Shown here in pieces: positions 44,021 to 53,523 of a stretch of DNA of 64,000 nucleotides (its first letter is position 1; every line of letters begins with the position of its first letter). Position numbers and translations under genes: made by a program. A model generated the notes under the pieces. It searched no databases, was not told the origin of the DNA, and was given only the letters and a program-made list of their open reading frames with translations. Source of the DNA: Bacteroidota bacterium (GTDB lineage: Bacteria; Bacteroidota; Bacteroidia; AKYH767-A; OLB10); assembly GCA_016699635.1 (NCBI GenBank), contig CP064983.1, forward strand, positions 2,666,001-2,730,000, in the 5' to 3' direction.

Positions 44021-45290
44021 TTAATAAAGAGGAAAATGTTCCATCATGTCGTTGACAGTAGTCTTTACTTCTTCAATTACAGCGCCATTCGTATGATTCA
44101 TAATTACCATATCAATCAATTCTACAATTCGAGCCATTTCTGTTTCTTTCATTCCTCGTGATGTCATTGCCGGTGTTCCTACACGCATACCTGAAGTTAC
44201 AAAAGGAGATTGTGTGTCGAATGGCACCATGTTTTTGTTAACGGTGATATCTGCACGAACAAGAGCATTTTTCTGCTTGTTTTCCTGTAATGTTTTTAGA
44301 ACGCATATCAATCAACATTAAATGATTGTCTGTTCCACCGGAAATTACCTTGTATCCCTTTTTCACAAAGGCATTAGCCATAGTTTTAGCATTTCGAATT
44401 ACCTGTAGGCAATATTCAAAATACTCATCGCTTAATGCTTCACCAAATGCTACAGCTTTAGCAGCGATAACGTGTTCCAATGGTCCACCTTGCGTGCCCG
44501 GAAAAACTGCACTGTCCATTAAGGCAGTCATCATGCGTGTTTCGCCTTTTGGAGTTTTCAATCCCCATGGGTTTTCAAAATCTTTTCCCATCATGATTAA
44601 ACCACCACGTGGGCCACGTAAAGTTTTATGTGTTGTAGTAGAAATAAAGTGGCAGTGTGGCAATGGATCATTAAGTAATCCCCGTGCAATTAGTCCTGAT
44701 GGATGTGAAATATCTGCAAGCAACAATGCATTCACTTTATCTGCAATGGAACGTAGTGCAACATAATCCCAATCGCGAGAGTAGGCAGATGCACCGCAGA
44801 TAATTAATTTTGGTTTCTCTTTTAAAGCAGTTTCTTCAACTTTGTTGTAATCAATAGTGCCTGTATTTTCTTCAACACCATAAAATGTTGGACGATAAAG
44901 TTTGCCCGAAAAATTTACAGGTGAACCATGCGTTAAATGACCGCCATGAGAAAGGTTAAAGCCAAGAATTGTATCACCGGGTTGCAGGCATGCAAGCATT
45001 ACGGCTGCATTAGCTTGTCTTCCGGAATGAGGCTGCACATTTGCCCATGTTGCATTAAATAAAGTCTTAGCTCTGTCAATTGCAATTTGTTCAATTTCAT
45101 CAACAACTTCACAGCCGCCATAATAGCGTTTGCCGGGAAGTCCTTCTGCATATTTGTTTGTCAGACATGAGCCCATGGCGTCCATCACTTGTTGGCTGAC
45201 AAAATTTTCCGATGCTATCAATTCCAAACCATGACGTTGGCGTGCAAGTTCTTCTTTAATCAGTTTAAAAACAGCTTTGTCTTTTTGCAT
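44021..45290 (-). CDS. glyA: Serine hydroxymethyltransferase (one frameshift)
   Basis: PLP enzyme converting serine and THF to glycine and methylene-THF, the main source of C1 units. PLP lysine K222 is in STTTHKTLRGPRGG, with ADISHPSGLIA nearby and ELIASENFVS at the start. The frame breaks near 44280 in a run of five As (GCAGAAAAATGC); four As give TGKQAENALVRADITVNKNM. The total is about 422 residues, a normal length. FolD, which uses the same folate product, is 4 kb away on the other strand. Essential in most settings, so the break is likely artefactual. Confidence 0.94.
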
Positions 45291-45325
45291 ATTTGTAGAG
45301 TATGTTTTCTAATTATTTTTTGTGA

Positions 45326-46621
45326 TTATTTACGCATCAATGATTCAATGTCACTTACTTCAACAGGCATTGTGGCCATCAGGTCAACTGGTGCTTTATC
45401 GGTGATGAGAATGTTATTTTCAATACGTATTCCAATGCTTTCTTCAGGGATATAAATGCCCGGCTCACAAGTAAACACCATTCCTGCCTGCATAGCCTGA
45501 TATTTATTGCCTACATCATGCACATCAAGTCCGAGGAAGTGCGATGTGCCATGCATAAAATATTTTTTATAAGCAGGCCACTCCGGATTTTGATTTTTAA
45601 TTTCGTCCTTAGTTATCAGTTTAAGGTTCACCAATTCTTCTTCCATCATTTTACCTACTTCGGCATGATACTTTTCTATAAAGTTGCCTGGGACAAGAAG
45701 TTTGGTTGCAGCTTTCATCACTCTCAAAACAGCCTCATATACTTCTTTTTGTCGTGGCGTAAATTTTCCGTTCACCGGAATAGTTCTTGTTAAATCTGCA
45801 GCATAGTTTGCATACTCAGCCCCAAAATCCATCAGCACTAAATCGCCATCTTTACAAGGCTTGTTGTTTTCATTATAATGCAAAACACATGCAGAAGCAC
45901 CGGAGGCAATTATAGGACTGTAGGCATGTCCATTGCAACGATTGCGAACAAACTCATGAATAATTTCTGCTTCAACTTCAAACTCCATCACACCGGGCTT
46001 CATAAATTTTAAAACACGTCTGAGTGCCGATTCCGTATGTTTAATAGCTTCGCTTATTAACTGAACTTCGATATCATGCTTTCGCGAACGCAGTTTTGCC
46101 ATTATCTGACCAAGCCGTTCAAAATTATGTGCAGGAAAACGGTTTTTCCATTCACGTGCAAAACGCATATCGCGATAAGGCACTTCTGTAGCATGACGAT
46201 CGTTTTCATTAATGTTGACATAAACATTCTCTGCATGGTGCATCAGCATAGGAACGACAGCGTTAAACTCTTCTGTCCAATAGATATGCTTTATACCTGA
46301 TGTTGCCTGTGCTTCTTCCTTAGTGTATTTATGTCCTTCCCAGATGGCAATGCGCTCATTGGTTTTTCTGACAAATAATATCTCTTTGTATTGCGGCAAT
46401 GGTGAGTCAGGAAATATTACCAAAATACTTTCTTCCTGATCAATACCGGTGAGGTAAAACAAATCTGCATTCTGACGAAAAGTGAAATTCTGATCGCCAC
46501 TACGCGGCATTTCATCATTAGATTGAAATATAGCAATTGATTTAGGTTTTAATTCTGCTGTAAATTTTTTCCTGTTGTCAACAAATAACTTGCTGTTGAT
46601 GGAATTGTACTTAATATTCAT
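45326..46621 (-). CDS. pepP: Xaa-Pro aminopeptidase (aminopeptidase P)
   Basis: 431 residues, intact. Cuts the first residue from peptides whose second residue is proline. An N-terminal creatinase-like domain (YLTGIDQEESILVIFPDS) precedes the pita-bread metalloprotease domain. Metal ligands lie in LMDFGAEYANYAADLTRT (two Asp), HGTSHFLGLDVHD (His), TCEPGIYIPEE (Glu) and GIRIENNI (Glu). Cytoplasmic; no signal peptide. It sits directly upstream of glyA on the same strand. Confidence 0.92.
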   Translation of the reverse strand: MNIKYNSINSKLFVDNRKKFTAELKPKSIAIFQSNDEMPRSGDQNFTFRQNADLFYLTGIDQEESILVIFPDSPLPQYKEILFVRKTNERIAIWEGHKYTKEEAQATSGIKHIYWTEEFNAVVPMLMHHAENVYVNINENDRHATEVPYRDMRFAREWKNRFPAHNFERLGQIMAKLRSRKHDIEVQLISEAIKHTESALRRVLKFMKPGVMEFEVEAEIIHEFVRNRCNGHAYSPIIASGASACVLHYNENNKPCKDGDLVLMDFGAEYANYAADLTRTIPVNGKFTPRQKEVYEAVLRVMKAATKLLVPGNFIEKYHAEVGKMMEEELVNLKLITKDEIKNQNPEWPAYKKYFMHGTSHFLGLDVHDVGNKYQAMQAGMVFTCEPGIYIPEESIGIRIENNILITDKAPVDLMATMPVEVSDIESLMRK

Positions 46622-46743
46622 AACTAACTTTACTTTTAACTGTTACAAATAACGTGAAATAATTTTTACGTGCTTTGTTTTTTTTAATGTTTTAAATGAG
46701 CCTGTGAGCAAATATCGGGACTAAAAGAATATTGACGAGCAAT

Positions 46744-47913
46744 ATGTTAAGAATAGAAGTTTTTAATAGTGTGAGGGAAATGCCGGCAAATGACTGGCAG
46801 ACCATAATTGGTGAAAATGTCATTTTTACTTCATTTTCTTATTTGTCGGCATTAGAACAAAGCAAGCCTGCCGGCATGCAGTTTAGATATGTTATTGTTT
46901 ATGATAGTAAGATGCCTGTTGCGACTTTGTGTTTTCAATTGCTTGATGTTGCCAATAAAGATTTGGATGGTGTATTGAATTTAAAAGACAAAGGTTGGTT
47001 GTTGCAGAATCTGAATAAATCAATCAACAGGCTGTTATTTAAATGCCAAACCGGAAAAGTAAACTTTTTAATTTGTTGCGGAAGTTTTTTTGTAAGCGGT
47101 GAATATGGTATCAATGTTATAAATAGAGATGCCTTGCCTGCAGTAATTCAACTTTTACCGGAAGTGAGACAGAAAATTACAGATACAATTAGTAATGCAT
47201 CGGTGTGTGGATGGATGGTAAAGGATTTTTATAACAACACCAAGGTTGATCAACCATTGCTGGAAGATGATTTTTTTGAATTGCCAATGGACCCAGAGAT
47301 GATATTATACATCAGAGAACAGTGGCATTCGTTCGAAGAATACCTGGCATCGCTCACAACAAAATATCGTGTTAAAGCCAATAGTGTAATAAGAAAGATT
47401 GAAGATGTTGACGTTGTTGCCCTTAATGCAGCAGAAGTACTAAAATATGGAGATGAATTAATAAGGCTGTATTTAAATATACAGCAAAAGGCAACCGTGC
47501 AAATGGCGAGAGTCAATATTTTATCTTTTAAAAAACTCTTAACCATAATGCCTGAAAAATTTTACGTAAAGGTTTTTTTTAAAGAAAGTAAAGTGATAGC
47601 ATTTTATTGTGGGTTTCATCATGCCGGTCATCATGAGGCACATTTTATAGGTATTGATTACAGTTTGAATAAAACACTTTCTCTTTATCAGAATATATTA
47701 TATCGTTTTATTGAAGAAGCCATCAGTCAACGCTCTTCTAATCTTTATTATGGGCGGACTGCTATGGAGATAAAATCTACTACCGGAGCCAAAGCCTATC
47801 CATTACATGCTTATTTTAATCTAAGTAATACTGTCTTGAATAAAATGGTGAAGCCTGTTGTCAGGCGATTTACACCAGAGGAGTGGATTGCCCGAAATCC
47901 TTTCAGGGAGTAA
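46744..47913 (+). CDS. FemAB/GNAT-like peptidoglycan-biosynthesis-type acyltransferase
   Basis: About 389 residues from the ATG at 46744; the TTG at 46732 is a poorer start. It has the double-GNAT look of FemAB-like proteins: TSFSYLSALEQSKPAG near the N-terminus, then SFEEYLASLTTKYRVKANSV and a C-terminal acyl-CoA/tRNA-binding-like half with YQNILYRFIEEAISQ and YYGRTAMEIKSTTGAKAYPL. Proteins of this kind add amino acids or other acyl groups to cell-wall or lipid targets, but this member has no assigned substrate. Intact. Convergence with pepP's promoter region on the other strand suggests independent control. Confidence 0.7.
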   Translation: MLRIEVFNSVREMPANDWQTIIGENVIFTSFSYLSALEQSKPAGMQFRYVIVYDSKMPVATLCFQLLDVANKDLDGVLNLKDKGWLLQNLNKSINRLLFKCQTGKVNFLICCGSFFVSGEYGINVINRDALPAVIQLLPEVRQKITDTISNASVCGWMVKDFYNNTKVDQPLLEDDFFELPMDPEMILYIREQWHSFEEYLASLTTKYRVKANSVIRKIEDVDVVALNAAEVLKYGDELIRLYLNIQQKATVQMARVNILSFKKLLTIMPEKFYVKVFFKESKVIAFYCGFHHAGHHEAHFIGIDYSLNKTLSLYQNILYRFIEEAISQRSSNLYYGRTAMEIKSTTGAKAYPLHAYFNLSNTVLNKMVKPVVRRFTPEEWIARNPFRE

Positions 47914-47961
47914 TTATCCAAAAACCGTTTGCCATTTTTATTTGAATTTTCACCCCAAAAA

Positions 47962-47976
47962 TTAACATGTTAACAT
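47962..47976. repeat. Overlapping palindromes upstream of the SprB-repeat gene
   Basis: TTAACATGTTAA (47962-47973) and ATGTTAACAT (47967-47976) overlap and are each perfect palindromes. They lie about 60-75 bases before the start codon, so they could be a transcription-factor operator. Confidence 0.4.
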
Positions 47977-47993
47977 AAAACAGTGCCTTGCAG

Positions 47994-48040
47994 CATTGGT
48001 GGTGTGATAGCTTGCAAGCATCTTAATTGAACCACCAATG
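47994..48040 (+). promoter_or_regulatory. Start-codon-sequestering hairpin of the SprB-repeat gene
   Basis: CATTGGTGGT (47994-48003) is a perfect 10-bp complement of ACCACCAATG (48031-48040), whose last three bases are the ATG start codon. The 27-base loop contains a second palindrome, GCTTGCAAGC. In the mRNA the start codon would be base-paired at the foot of a long stem, which could hold translation low until melted or refolded. Confidence 0.55.
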
Positions 48041-49774
48041 ATTAGAACAATTCAAAACACAACAAAAGCAGCCATCATACTGATTATGTTCAGTTATATT
48101 GGCAATCCATTTCCTGCTTATGCAAAAGGAAAAACACTTAAAGCAACATTAAAAGGCCAGAATGTCTCTTGTTTTGGCGGCAGCAATGGCTCTATCAGTC
48201 TTGATATTTCAGGCGGTAAGGCGCCATATCAAATTACATGGAATGATGGTACGTCAGGCTATGCCATGTTAGATAAGCCTGCAGGCGAGTATTCTGTTTC
48301 AATTACAGATTCTAAAGGCAGTACGGTTTCGCAGTCTATTACACTTACTGAACCTTATGCTATGACAATTTATTCGCAAGTTACTTCCGAACAGTGTTAT
48401 GCCCGCAATGGTAAAGCAAACTTATTGGTAACAGGCGGAACACAACCATATCAGTATGAATGGTCGAATCAAACCCGTCAGCAAAACTTGGAGGCAGTTG
48501 CGGCAGGCGATTATGAAATAAAAGTTACAGATAAGAATGGCTGTATAAAGCAGTCGAACATTACTATTGACAGAAACAAAGTTCTTGAGTTAAACATAGC
48601 AAAGTATTCTCCTTTATGTAATGACGAAGCCAGTGGCTTAATAGATGTTGAAGTTAAAGGTGGATGGTCTCCATATACCTATGAATGGTCGAATGGTGCT
48701 AAAACAGAAGATCAGAGTGGATTAAAAGCAGGAAATTATTCTGTGATCGTAAAAGACAATAATGGTTGCACTGCAAAAGCAGAAGTTCAATTAAAAAATC
48801 CGGAAACGATAAAAGTTGAAGCAAAAGTTACAGAGGCGGATTTGAATAAAAGCAATGGTAGCATAATGTTACAGGTTTCAGGTGGAACAGGAAATTACAC
48901 CTACCTGTGGTCGAATATGGAAAGCAGTCAGTCGTTGAATAATGTTGAAGAAGGCGTTTATGCTGTTAGGGTTGATGACGCGCACCGTTGTAGTGCAGCA
49001 GCATATTTTACAGTGAATGAAAAATCGCCTATGCAGGTTGAATCGGTTGTGAAACATGAATTGTGTAATGGAGGGAAAAATGGTTCAATAAAACTGAATG
49101 TAAAAGGAGGAGTTGCACCTTATAAATTTCAATGGTCAAATGGTATGAATGGAGCAACAATAAGTAATCTTACTGCCAGTGATTATAGTGTGCTCATTAC
49201 CGATGCCAATAATAAAGTTTACAGAAATACTTTTACTGTTAAGCAGCCTGAGCCAATAGGAATATTTGCAACAGTACTTGATGAAAGTTATACAGGAAAA
49301 AATGATGGCAGCATTAAATTGCAGGTGATAGGAGGAATGCCTCCGTTAAAATATCAATGGAGCAATGGTCAAACCGTTGCTGATTTAGCAAACTTATCGC
49401 AGGGAACATACACAGTGCGAATGAAAGATGGTAATGGTTGTGCTATGGAACACCATGTACTTGTAGGAATAAACTATACTGATGCAATGTTAAGAACTGC
49501 TTTTGCGAATGAAGATAATGCAATGATGGAAATTTATCCCAATCCATTCAGTAACAATTTTACAATGAAATTCAGTACACCGGTTAACGATATACAAAGC
49601 ATTATTGTTTATACAATGGATGGAAAAATTGCTCAGCAGCTTAATCCTGATTTAAAACAACAGCAGGTTAATGAAATTGCTGTCAATGCATCTAAATTGA
49701 AACCCGGAAATTATTTAGTAAAAGTAACCACAGACAAAAAAATCTTTACAAGAATCGTTACGCGAACAATGTAG
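48038..49774 (+). CDS. SprB-repeat T9SS-secreted surface protein
   Basis: 578 residues, intact. A signal peptide (IRTIQNTTKAAIILIMFSYI, cleaved near AYA-KG) is followed by six SprB-type repeats of about 75 residues, each with GG(x)xPYxYxWSNG and a D-x-NGC segment: for example GGTQPYQYEWSN, GGWSPYTYEWSNG, GGVAPYKFQWSNG and GGMPPLKYQWSNG. The tail EIYPNPFSNNFTMKFSTPVN ... LKPGNYLVKV ... RIVTRTM is a type A sorting domain. SprB of Flavobacterium is a gliding adhesin with many of these repeats. This one is much smaller, so a surface adhesin or cell-wall-associated role is more likely than gliding motility alone. A start-codon hairpin lies immediately upstream and a strong terminator follows. Confidence 0.88.
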   Translation: MIRTIQNTTKAAIILIMFSYIGNPFPAYAKGKTLKATLKGQNVSCFGGSNGSISLDISGGKAPYQITWNDGTSGYAMLDKPAGEYSVSITDSKGSTVSQSITLTEPYAMTIYSQVTSEQCYARNGKANLLVTGGTQPYQYEWSNQTRQQNLEAVAAGDYEIKVTDKNGCIKQSNITIDRNKVLELNIAKYSPLCNDEASGLIDVEVKGGWSPYTYEWSNGAKTEDQSGLKAGNYSVIVKDNNGCTAKAEVQLKNPETIKVEAKVTEADLNKSNGSIMLQVSGGTGNYTYLWSNMESSQSLNNVEEGVYAVRVDDAHRCSAAAYFTVNEKSPMQVESVVKHELCNGGKNGSIKLNVKGGVAPYKFQWSNGMNGATISNLTASDYSVLITDANNKVYRNTFTVKQPEPIGIFATVLDESYTGKNDGSIKLQVIGGMPPLKYQWSNGQTVADLANLSQGTYTVRMKDGNGCAMEHHVLVGINYTDAMLRTAFANEDNAMMEIYPNPFSNNFTMKFSTPVNDIQSIIVYTMDGKIAQQLNPDLKQQQVNEIAVNASKLKPGNYLVKVTTDKKIFTRIVTRTM

Positions 49775-49805
49775 TATCAATACTTTTCATGGTTGGTTGT
49801 TTTTC

Positions 49806-49846
49806 ACAGGCGCAGTTGGTGGTTCTCTGCGCCTGTAACCGTTTTT
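49806..49846 (+). terminator. Intrinsic terminator after the SprB-repeat gene
   Basis: ACAGGCGCAG / CTGCGCCTGT, a 10-bp stem with an 11-base loop (49806-49836), followed by AACCG and five Ts. GC-rich stem and T-run fit rho-independent termination, 31 bases after the stop. Confidence 0.85.
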
Positions 49847-49865
49847 AAGGGTTAGGAAGTAATTC

Positions 49866-50739
49866 TTAATGAAGTAAAAAAATATCTGAAATAACCATAC
49901 CGGCAAAAACAATGCTGGCAATTCCATTGGTAGTAGCAAAGGCAATGTTTACTTTGCTAAGATTATTTTCAGAAACCAAACTGTGCTGATAAATAAGCAG
50001 CGCACAAAATATTGCAAGCCCTGACCATGCAATTAAACCTACATGAGCCTGATAAAGAAAAAGAGCCAAAAAACCTGCCGATAAAAAATGCAAAATCCTT
50101 GAAACCTGCAATGCCTGTTTTTTTCCCATGAGTGATGGAATGGAATGCAATTTATTTTCACGATCAAATTGCTCATCCTGCAAAGCATAAATAATATCGA
50201 ACCCGCTAACCCAGCAAAGAACAGCAACACCAATTAAAATTGGAGTAATATCAAACTTTCCTGTAACTGCCAGATAAGCGCCAACGGGTGCCAATGCAAG
50301 TCCTGCGCCTAAAACCAAGTGACAAAGTGCTGTAAATCGTTTGGTAAAACTGTAGCCAAGCACAACAAATAATGCAACGGGCGACAGAAAAAAGCAAAGT
50401 TTATTAATTAAGTATGCAGTCACTGTAAAAAGTAAAGCATTAACAATTACAAACCACAATGCACGGTTTGCTTTAATGATGCCGGCCGGAATTTCGCGCA
50501 GTGCTGTTCGTGGAGTCAATGCATCAATACTTCTATCAATACCATCGGTTAAATGCCATAGCTGCATTACGTGCAGTTATCATGCAGACTAAAACTTTTA
50601 TTGCCAACGGCCAAAAAACAGGCAGCCCGTTTTGTGAAATAGCCAACGAAAATCCAATTGCAGCAAAAGGAAGTGCAAACACAGTATGGCTGAATTTTAC
50701 AAGCGATAAATATTGTGATGTTTTTTGGAGTACCTGCAT
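49866..50739 (-). CDS. UbiA-family prenyltransferase (one frameshift)
   Basis: Integral membrane prenyltransferase of about 291 residues that attaches a polyprenyl chain to an aromatic acid during quinone synthesis. The first Asp-rich motif is NRWYDRSID: the frame breaks there (50560-50540) because TT replaces a single T in TGGTATTGAT. The second motif is DIIYALQDEQFDRENKLHSI. About eight helices, starting with LVKFSHTVFALPFAAIGFSL. In menaquinone-making Bacteroidota such genes may be 4-hydroxybenzoate polyprenyltransferase-like or serve the futalosine route; which one applies here is not decided. Convergent with the SprB-repeat gene. Confidence 0.87.
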
Positions 50740-50813
50740 AATTTAATCAATTGCAAAGGTAATCATTCCTTATGGTTTACATTTTCAAAGAAGCTATTTG
50801 CTAAATTAGCCCA

Positions 50814-51401
50814 ATGAATTTTTTGGCACATCTTTATCTTTCAGACAATAATGAGCCACTTATGGTAGGTAATTTTATTGCTGATCATTTAAAGGGAAAT
50901 GACTGGAAAAGTTTGCCTGAAGGAATAATGTCGGGTGTAAAAGTACATCGTTTTATTGATCATTTTACAGATACACATCCTGTTGTTGAACAAAGCAAGG
51001 TACTGTTGCGTCCTTACTTTCATAAATATACACCGGTAATCAGCGATATTTTTTACGATCATTTTCTGGCAGCAGAATGGGATAAATATTCCAATCAACC
51101 AATTGATGAATATGCAAGATATGTTTATCAACTTATGCATAAGAATTATCAGTTTTTACCTGCACGTACCAAAGAAATGCTGGTTTATATGGAGAACGAC
51201 AACTGGTTGAAAAACTACGCTACATTAAACGGAATGCATAGAGCGTTGAGTGGTATGGGCAGACGTGCAAAGTTTGATAATAACATGAATCAGGCAGCAG
51301 AATTTTTGTATGATAACTATGAGCTGTTTGAAAAACACTTCAAGGAGTTTTTTCCGGAGTTGGAGAGTGCAGTGAAGAAGGAAATTTCTACACAAACTTG
51401 A
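50814..51401 (+). CDS. acpH: ACP phosphodiesterase (AcpH family)
   Basis: 195 residues, intact. Hydrolyses 4'-phosphopantetheine from acyl carrier protein. The start MNFLAHLYLSDNNEPLMVGN, then GVKVHRFIDHFTDTHPVV and ISDIFYDHFLAAEW, carry the His/Asp metal-binding set of the family. It ends 14 bases inside the end of the convergent methyltransferase-glycosyltransferase gene. It could act on the dialkylresorcinol cluster's ACP as well as AcpP, but there is no sequence evidence for that. Confidence 0.88.
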   Translation: MNFLAHLYLSDNNEPLMVGNFIADHLKGNDWKSLPEGIMSGVKVHRFIDHFTDTHPVVEQSKVLLRPYFHKYTPVISDIFYDHFLAAEWDKYSNQPIDEYARYVYQLMHKNYQFLPARTKEMLVYMENDNWLKNYATLNGMHRALSGMGRRAKFDNNMNQAAEFLYDNYELFEKHFKEFFPELESAVKKEISTQT

Positions 51402-52800
51402 TTTTCCTTGCAGCAAAAAAACACATGCGCAACAAAATGATGCCATGTTTAAAACGCGATATGTTGGTGCTGCCGTAGGTGCGTTCGCGATAGCGGATAG
51501 GTAATTCCTGTATTTTAAGATTGAGTTTGTAAGCACCAAAAATCAAATCAAAATCACCAAAAGGATCAAAGTCGCCAAAGAACTTTCTGTTGGTAACCAA
51601 CCGGTCGTAATCATCTCTGAAAATAACTTTGGTGCCGCAAAGTGTATCTTTAAAAGGTTGCTCTAATAACCACGTAAAAGCCTGACTGAAGAATTTGTTG
51701 CCGAGCATATTTAAAAACCGCATGGCTTCTTTTTCCATTGGATAAATTAAACGGCAGCCATTAATAAAATCTCCTTTATTGCTGGCAATGGCTTCATAAA
51801 ATTTGGGCAAATCTTCCGGAGGCATGGTAAGGTCGGCATCTAAAATCATCAGGATGTCGCCTTCTGCCATTGAGAAGCCTTTGCGTACAGCATCGTTTTT
51901 TCCTTTGCCTTCTTGTTTACCAACTTTAATTTTATGTGAAGCAGCATATTTACTGGAAACTTCGTTAATGCTGTCCCAGGTGTCATCGGTGCTGTTGCCT
52001 TCAATAAAAATAACTTCCTGCCACTTGCCAAATTTGGGAATACGTAGCAATCCATTTTCAATATTGCCGCTTTCATTGCGAGCAGGGATAACAATACTTA
52101 CTGAATATTTTTCGTTGACATCTTCTGTTGCATTTGCCAAGGGCTTAGCAACAGAGTAGGTGTTGATACACATCAACCTGAATAAAGGCAGCTTTGCTAT
52201 AAACTTATTTATCAGTGGAGATAAGAGCGGAATGTTTATTGGCAACAACATGCGCCTCGACTCTCGATAACAATCAAAGCCTGCAAGAAACAGAAGATTG
52301 CGGACATCCATGCTGGTGAGCCAATTCAATTGTGGGGTCTTGGTTTTCAAGCCAAGGTTTTCTGCTAAGCGTAAAAATGGCTCCCATAGATGGTTGTGAT
52401 AGGATACAATGATTTTAGTACGCTCATGACAAACTTTTTTCAATTGTTCAAGAACAGCTTGTACGTCTTCAAGGTAGCCTGTCAGGTTTGAAAGAATAAT
52501 TAAATCATATTTCTCTTCGAGTGAAATATTTTCTGCAGCCATCACCTGAAAATCAATCTGTGGAAATTGTTTTTTTGCTTCGGCAATCATTGTAGGGCTA
52601 TAATCAATGCCGGTTTTTTGGGCAGCACGGATGTTGTTTAACAACTCACCGGTGCCACAGCCAACTTCGAGTACAGAAAATGTTTCATGAGAAAAATAAT
52701 TGCAGTAAAAAGTTATATCGTTCCAATAATAACGATGTTTATGCCGGTCACGAATTCTTTTCTCAGCAATTTTTTCAAAATGGTCAAGGTATCTCATCAA
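51388..52800 (-). CDS. Methyltransferase-glycosyltransferase (GT2) fusion protein
   Basis: 470 residues, intact. The first half (about 1-215) is a class I SAM methyltransferase: FSVLEVGCGTGELLNNIRAA is motif I and YDLIILSNLTGYLEDVQAVL is the later strand. The second half is a family-2 glycosyltransferase: SVSIVIPARNESGNIENGLL, then GDILMILDADLTMPPEDLPK with the metal-binding DAD, and ELPIRYRERTYGSTNISRFK near the end. The GT2 half resembles polyprenyl-phosphate-mannose/glucose synthases and the linker is short. It may make a methylated glycolipid or a glycan with a methylated sugar; the acceptors are unknown. Its start lies 10 bases after the stop of the CoA-transferase subunit B gene. Confidence 0.85.
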   Translation of the reverse strand: MMRYLDHFEKIAEKRIRDRHKHRYYWNDITFYCNYFSHETFSVLEVGCGTGELLNNIRAAQKTGIDYSPTMIAEAKKQFPQIDFQVMAAENISLEEKYDLIILSNLTGYLEDVQAVLEQLKKVCHERTKIIVSYHNHLWEPFLRLAENLGLKTKTPQLNWLTSMDVRNLLFLAGFDCYRESRRMLLPINIPLLSPLINKFIAKLPLFRLMCINTYSVAKPLANATEDVNEKYSVSIVIPARNESGNIENGLLRIPKFGKWQEVIFIEGNSTDDTWDSINEVSSKYAASHKIKVGKQEGKGKNDAVRKGFSMAEGDILMILDADLTMPPEDLPKFYEAIASNKGDFINGCRLIYPMEKEAMRFLNMLGNKFFSQAFTWLLEQPFKDTLCGTKVIFRDDYDRLVTNRKFFGDFDPFGDFDLIFGAYKLNLKIQELPIRYRERTYGSTNISRFKHGIILLRMCFFAARKIKFV

Positions 52801-52809
52801 TGCAGAAAG

Positions 52810-53466
52810 TTAATCTATCACCATTTCGGGGATATCACCTTCAACAATAAGTTTTCCGGCAGTAGCTTTTTTAATATCTTCAACAGAAACTCCGGGGGCG
52901 CGTTCAAGCAATTTAAATCCTTGTGGAGTAACATCAAGAACTGCAAGTTCAGTAACAACTCTTTTTATGCATTTAATTCCTGTCAGAGGCAAAGTACATT
53001 TAGGTAAAAGTTTTGATTCGCCTGCTTTGTTAACATGCTGCATAGCTACAATAATATTTTTTGCTGATGCTACTAAGTCCATAGCGCCACCCATTCCTTT
53101 AACCATCTTACCCGGAATTTTCCAGTTGGCAATATCTCCTTCTTCGCTCACTTCCATTGCACCGAGAATGGTTAAATCAACTTTCTGAGCACGAATCATT
53201 CCAAAGCTCATTGCCGAATCAAAAATCACTGAACCGGGAAGTAGCGTAACGGTTTGTTTACCTGCATTAATTAAGTCAGCATCTTCTTCGCCTTCAAAAG
53301 GGAATGGCCCCATGCCAAGAATGCCGTTTTCTGATTGTAGTGTTACATTTATTCCCTTGGGAATATAATTAGCGACTAAAGTAGGGATGCCTATGCCAAG
53401 GTTTACATACATGCCGTCTTTAACTTCTCGGGCTATTCTTTTTGCGATTGCGTTTTTATCGAGCAT
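52810..53466 (-). CDS. scoB: Succinyl-CoA:3-ketoacid CoA transferase, subunit B
   Basis: 218 residues. Transfers CoA between succinate and 3-ketoacids such as acetoacetate, giving ketone-body-like acid use. The catalytic glutamate is in TLQSENGILGMGPFP, with VNLGIGIPTLVANYIP at the start and MGGAMDLVASAKNIIVAMQH later. It would normally follow scoA directly. Here the IVP gene lies between the two, flanked by inverted repeat tracts. Intact frame. Confidence 0.93.
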   Translation of the reverse strand: MLDKNAIAKRIAREVKDGMYVNLGIGIPTLVANYIPKGINVTLQSENGILGMGPFPFEGEEDADLINAGKQTVTLLPGSVIFDSAMSFGMIRAQKVDLTILGAMEVSEEGDIANWKIPGKMVKGMGGAMDLVASAKNIIVAMQHVNKAGESKLLPKCTLPLTGIKCIKRVVTELAVLDVTPQGFKLLERAPGVSVEDIKKATAGKLIVEGDIPEMVID

Positions 53467-53510
53467 AATTAATTAGATAATTAGATGATGAGATAATTTG
53501 ATAATTGAAT
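53467..53510. repeat. Left AT-rich repeat tract beside the IVP gene
   Basis: Degenerate short repeats of the type TTAGATAATTAGAT and AGATAATTTGA, between the scoB start and the IVP gene. The same two words occur in the right tract (53898-53933) in the opposite orientation, so the IVP gene is bracketed by inverted copies. Confidence 0.6.
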
Positions 53511-53523
53511 GTGCGGTGCTATT

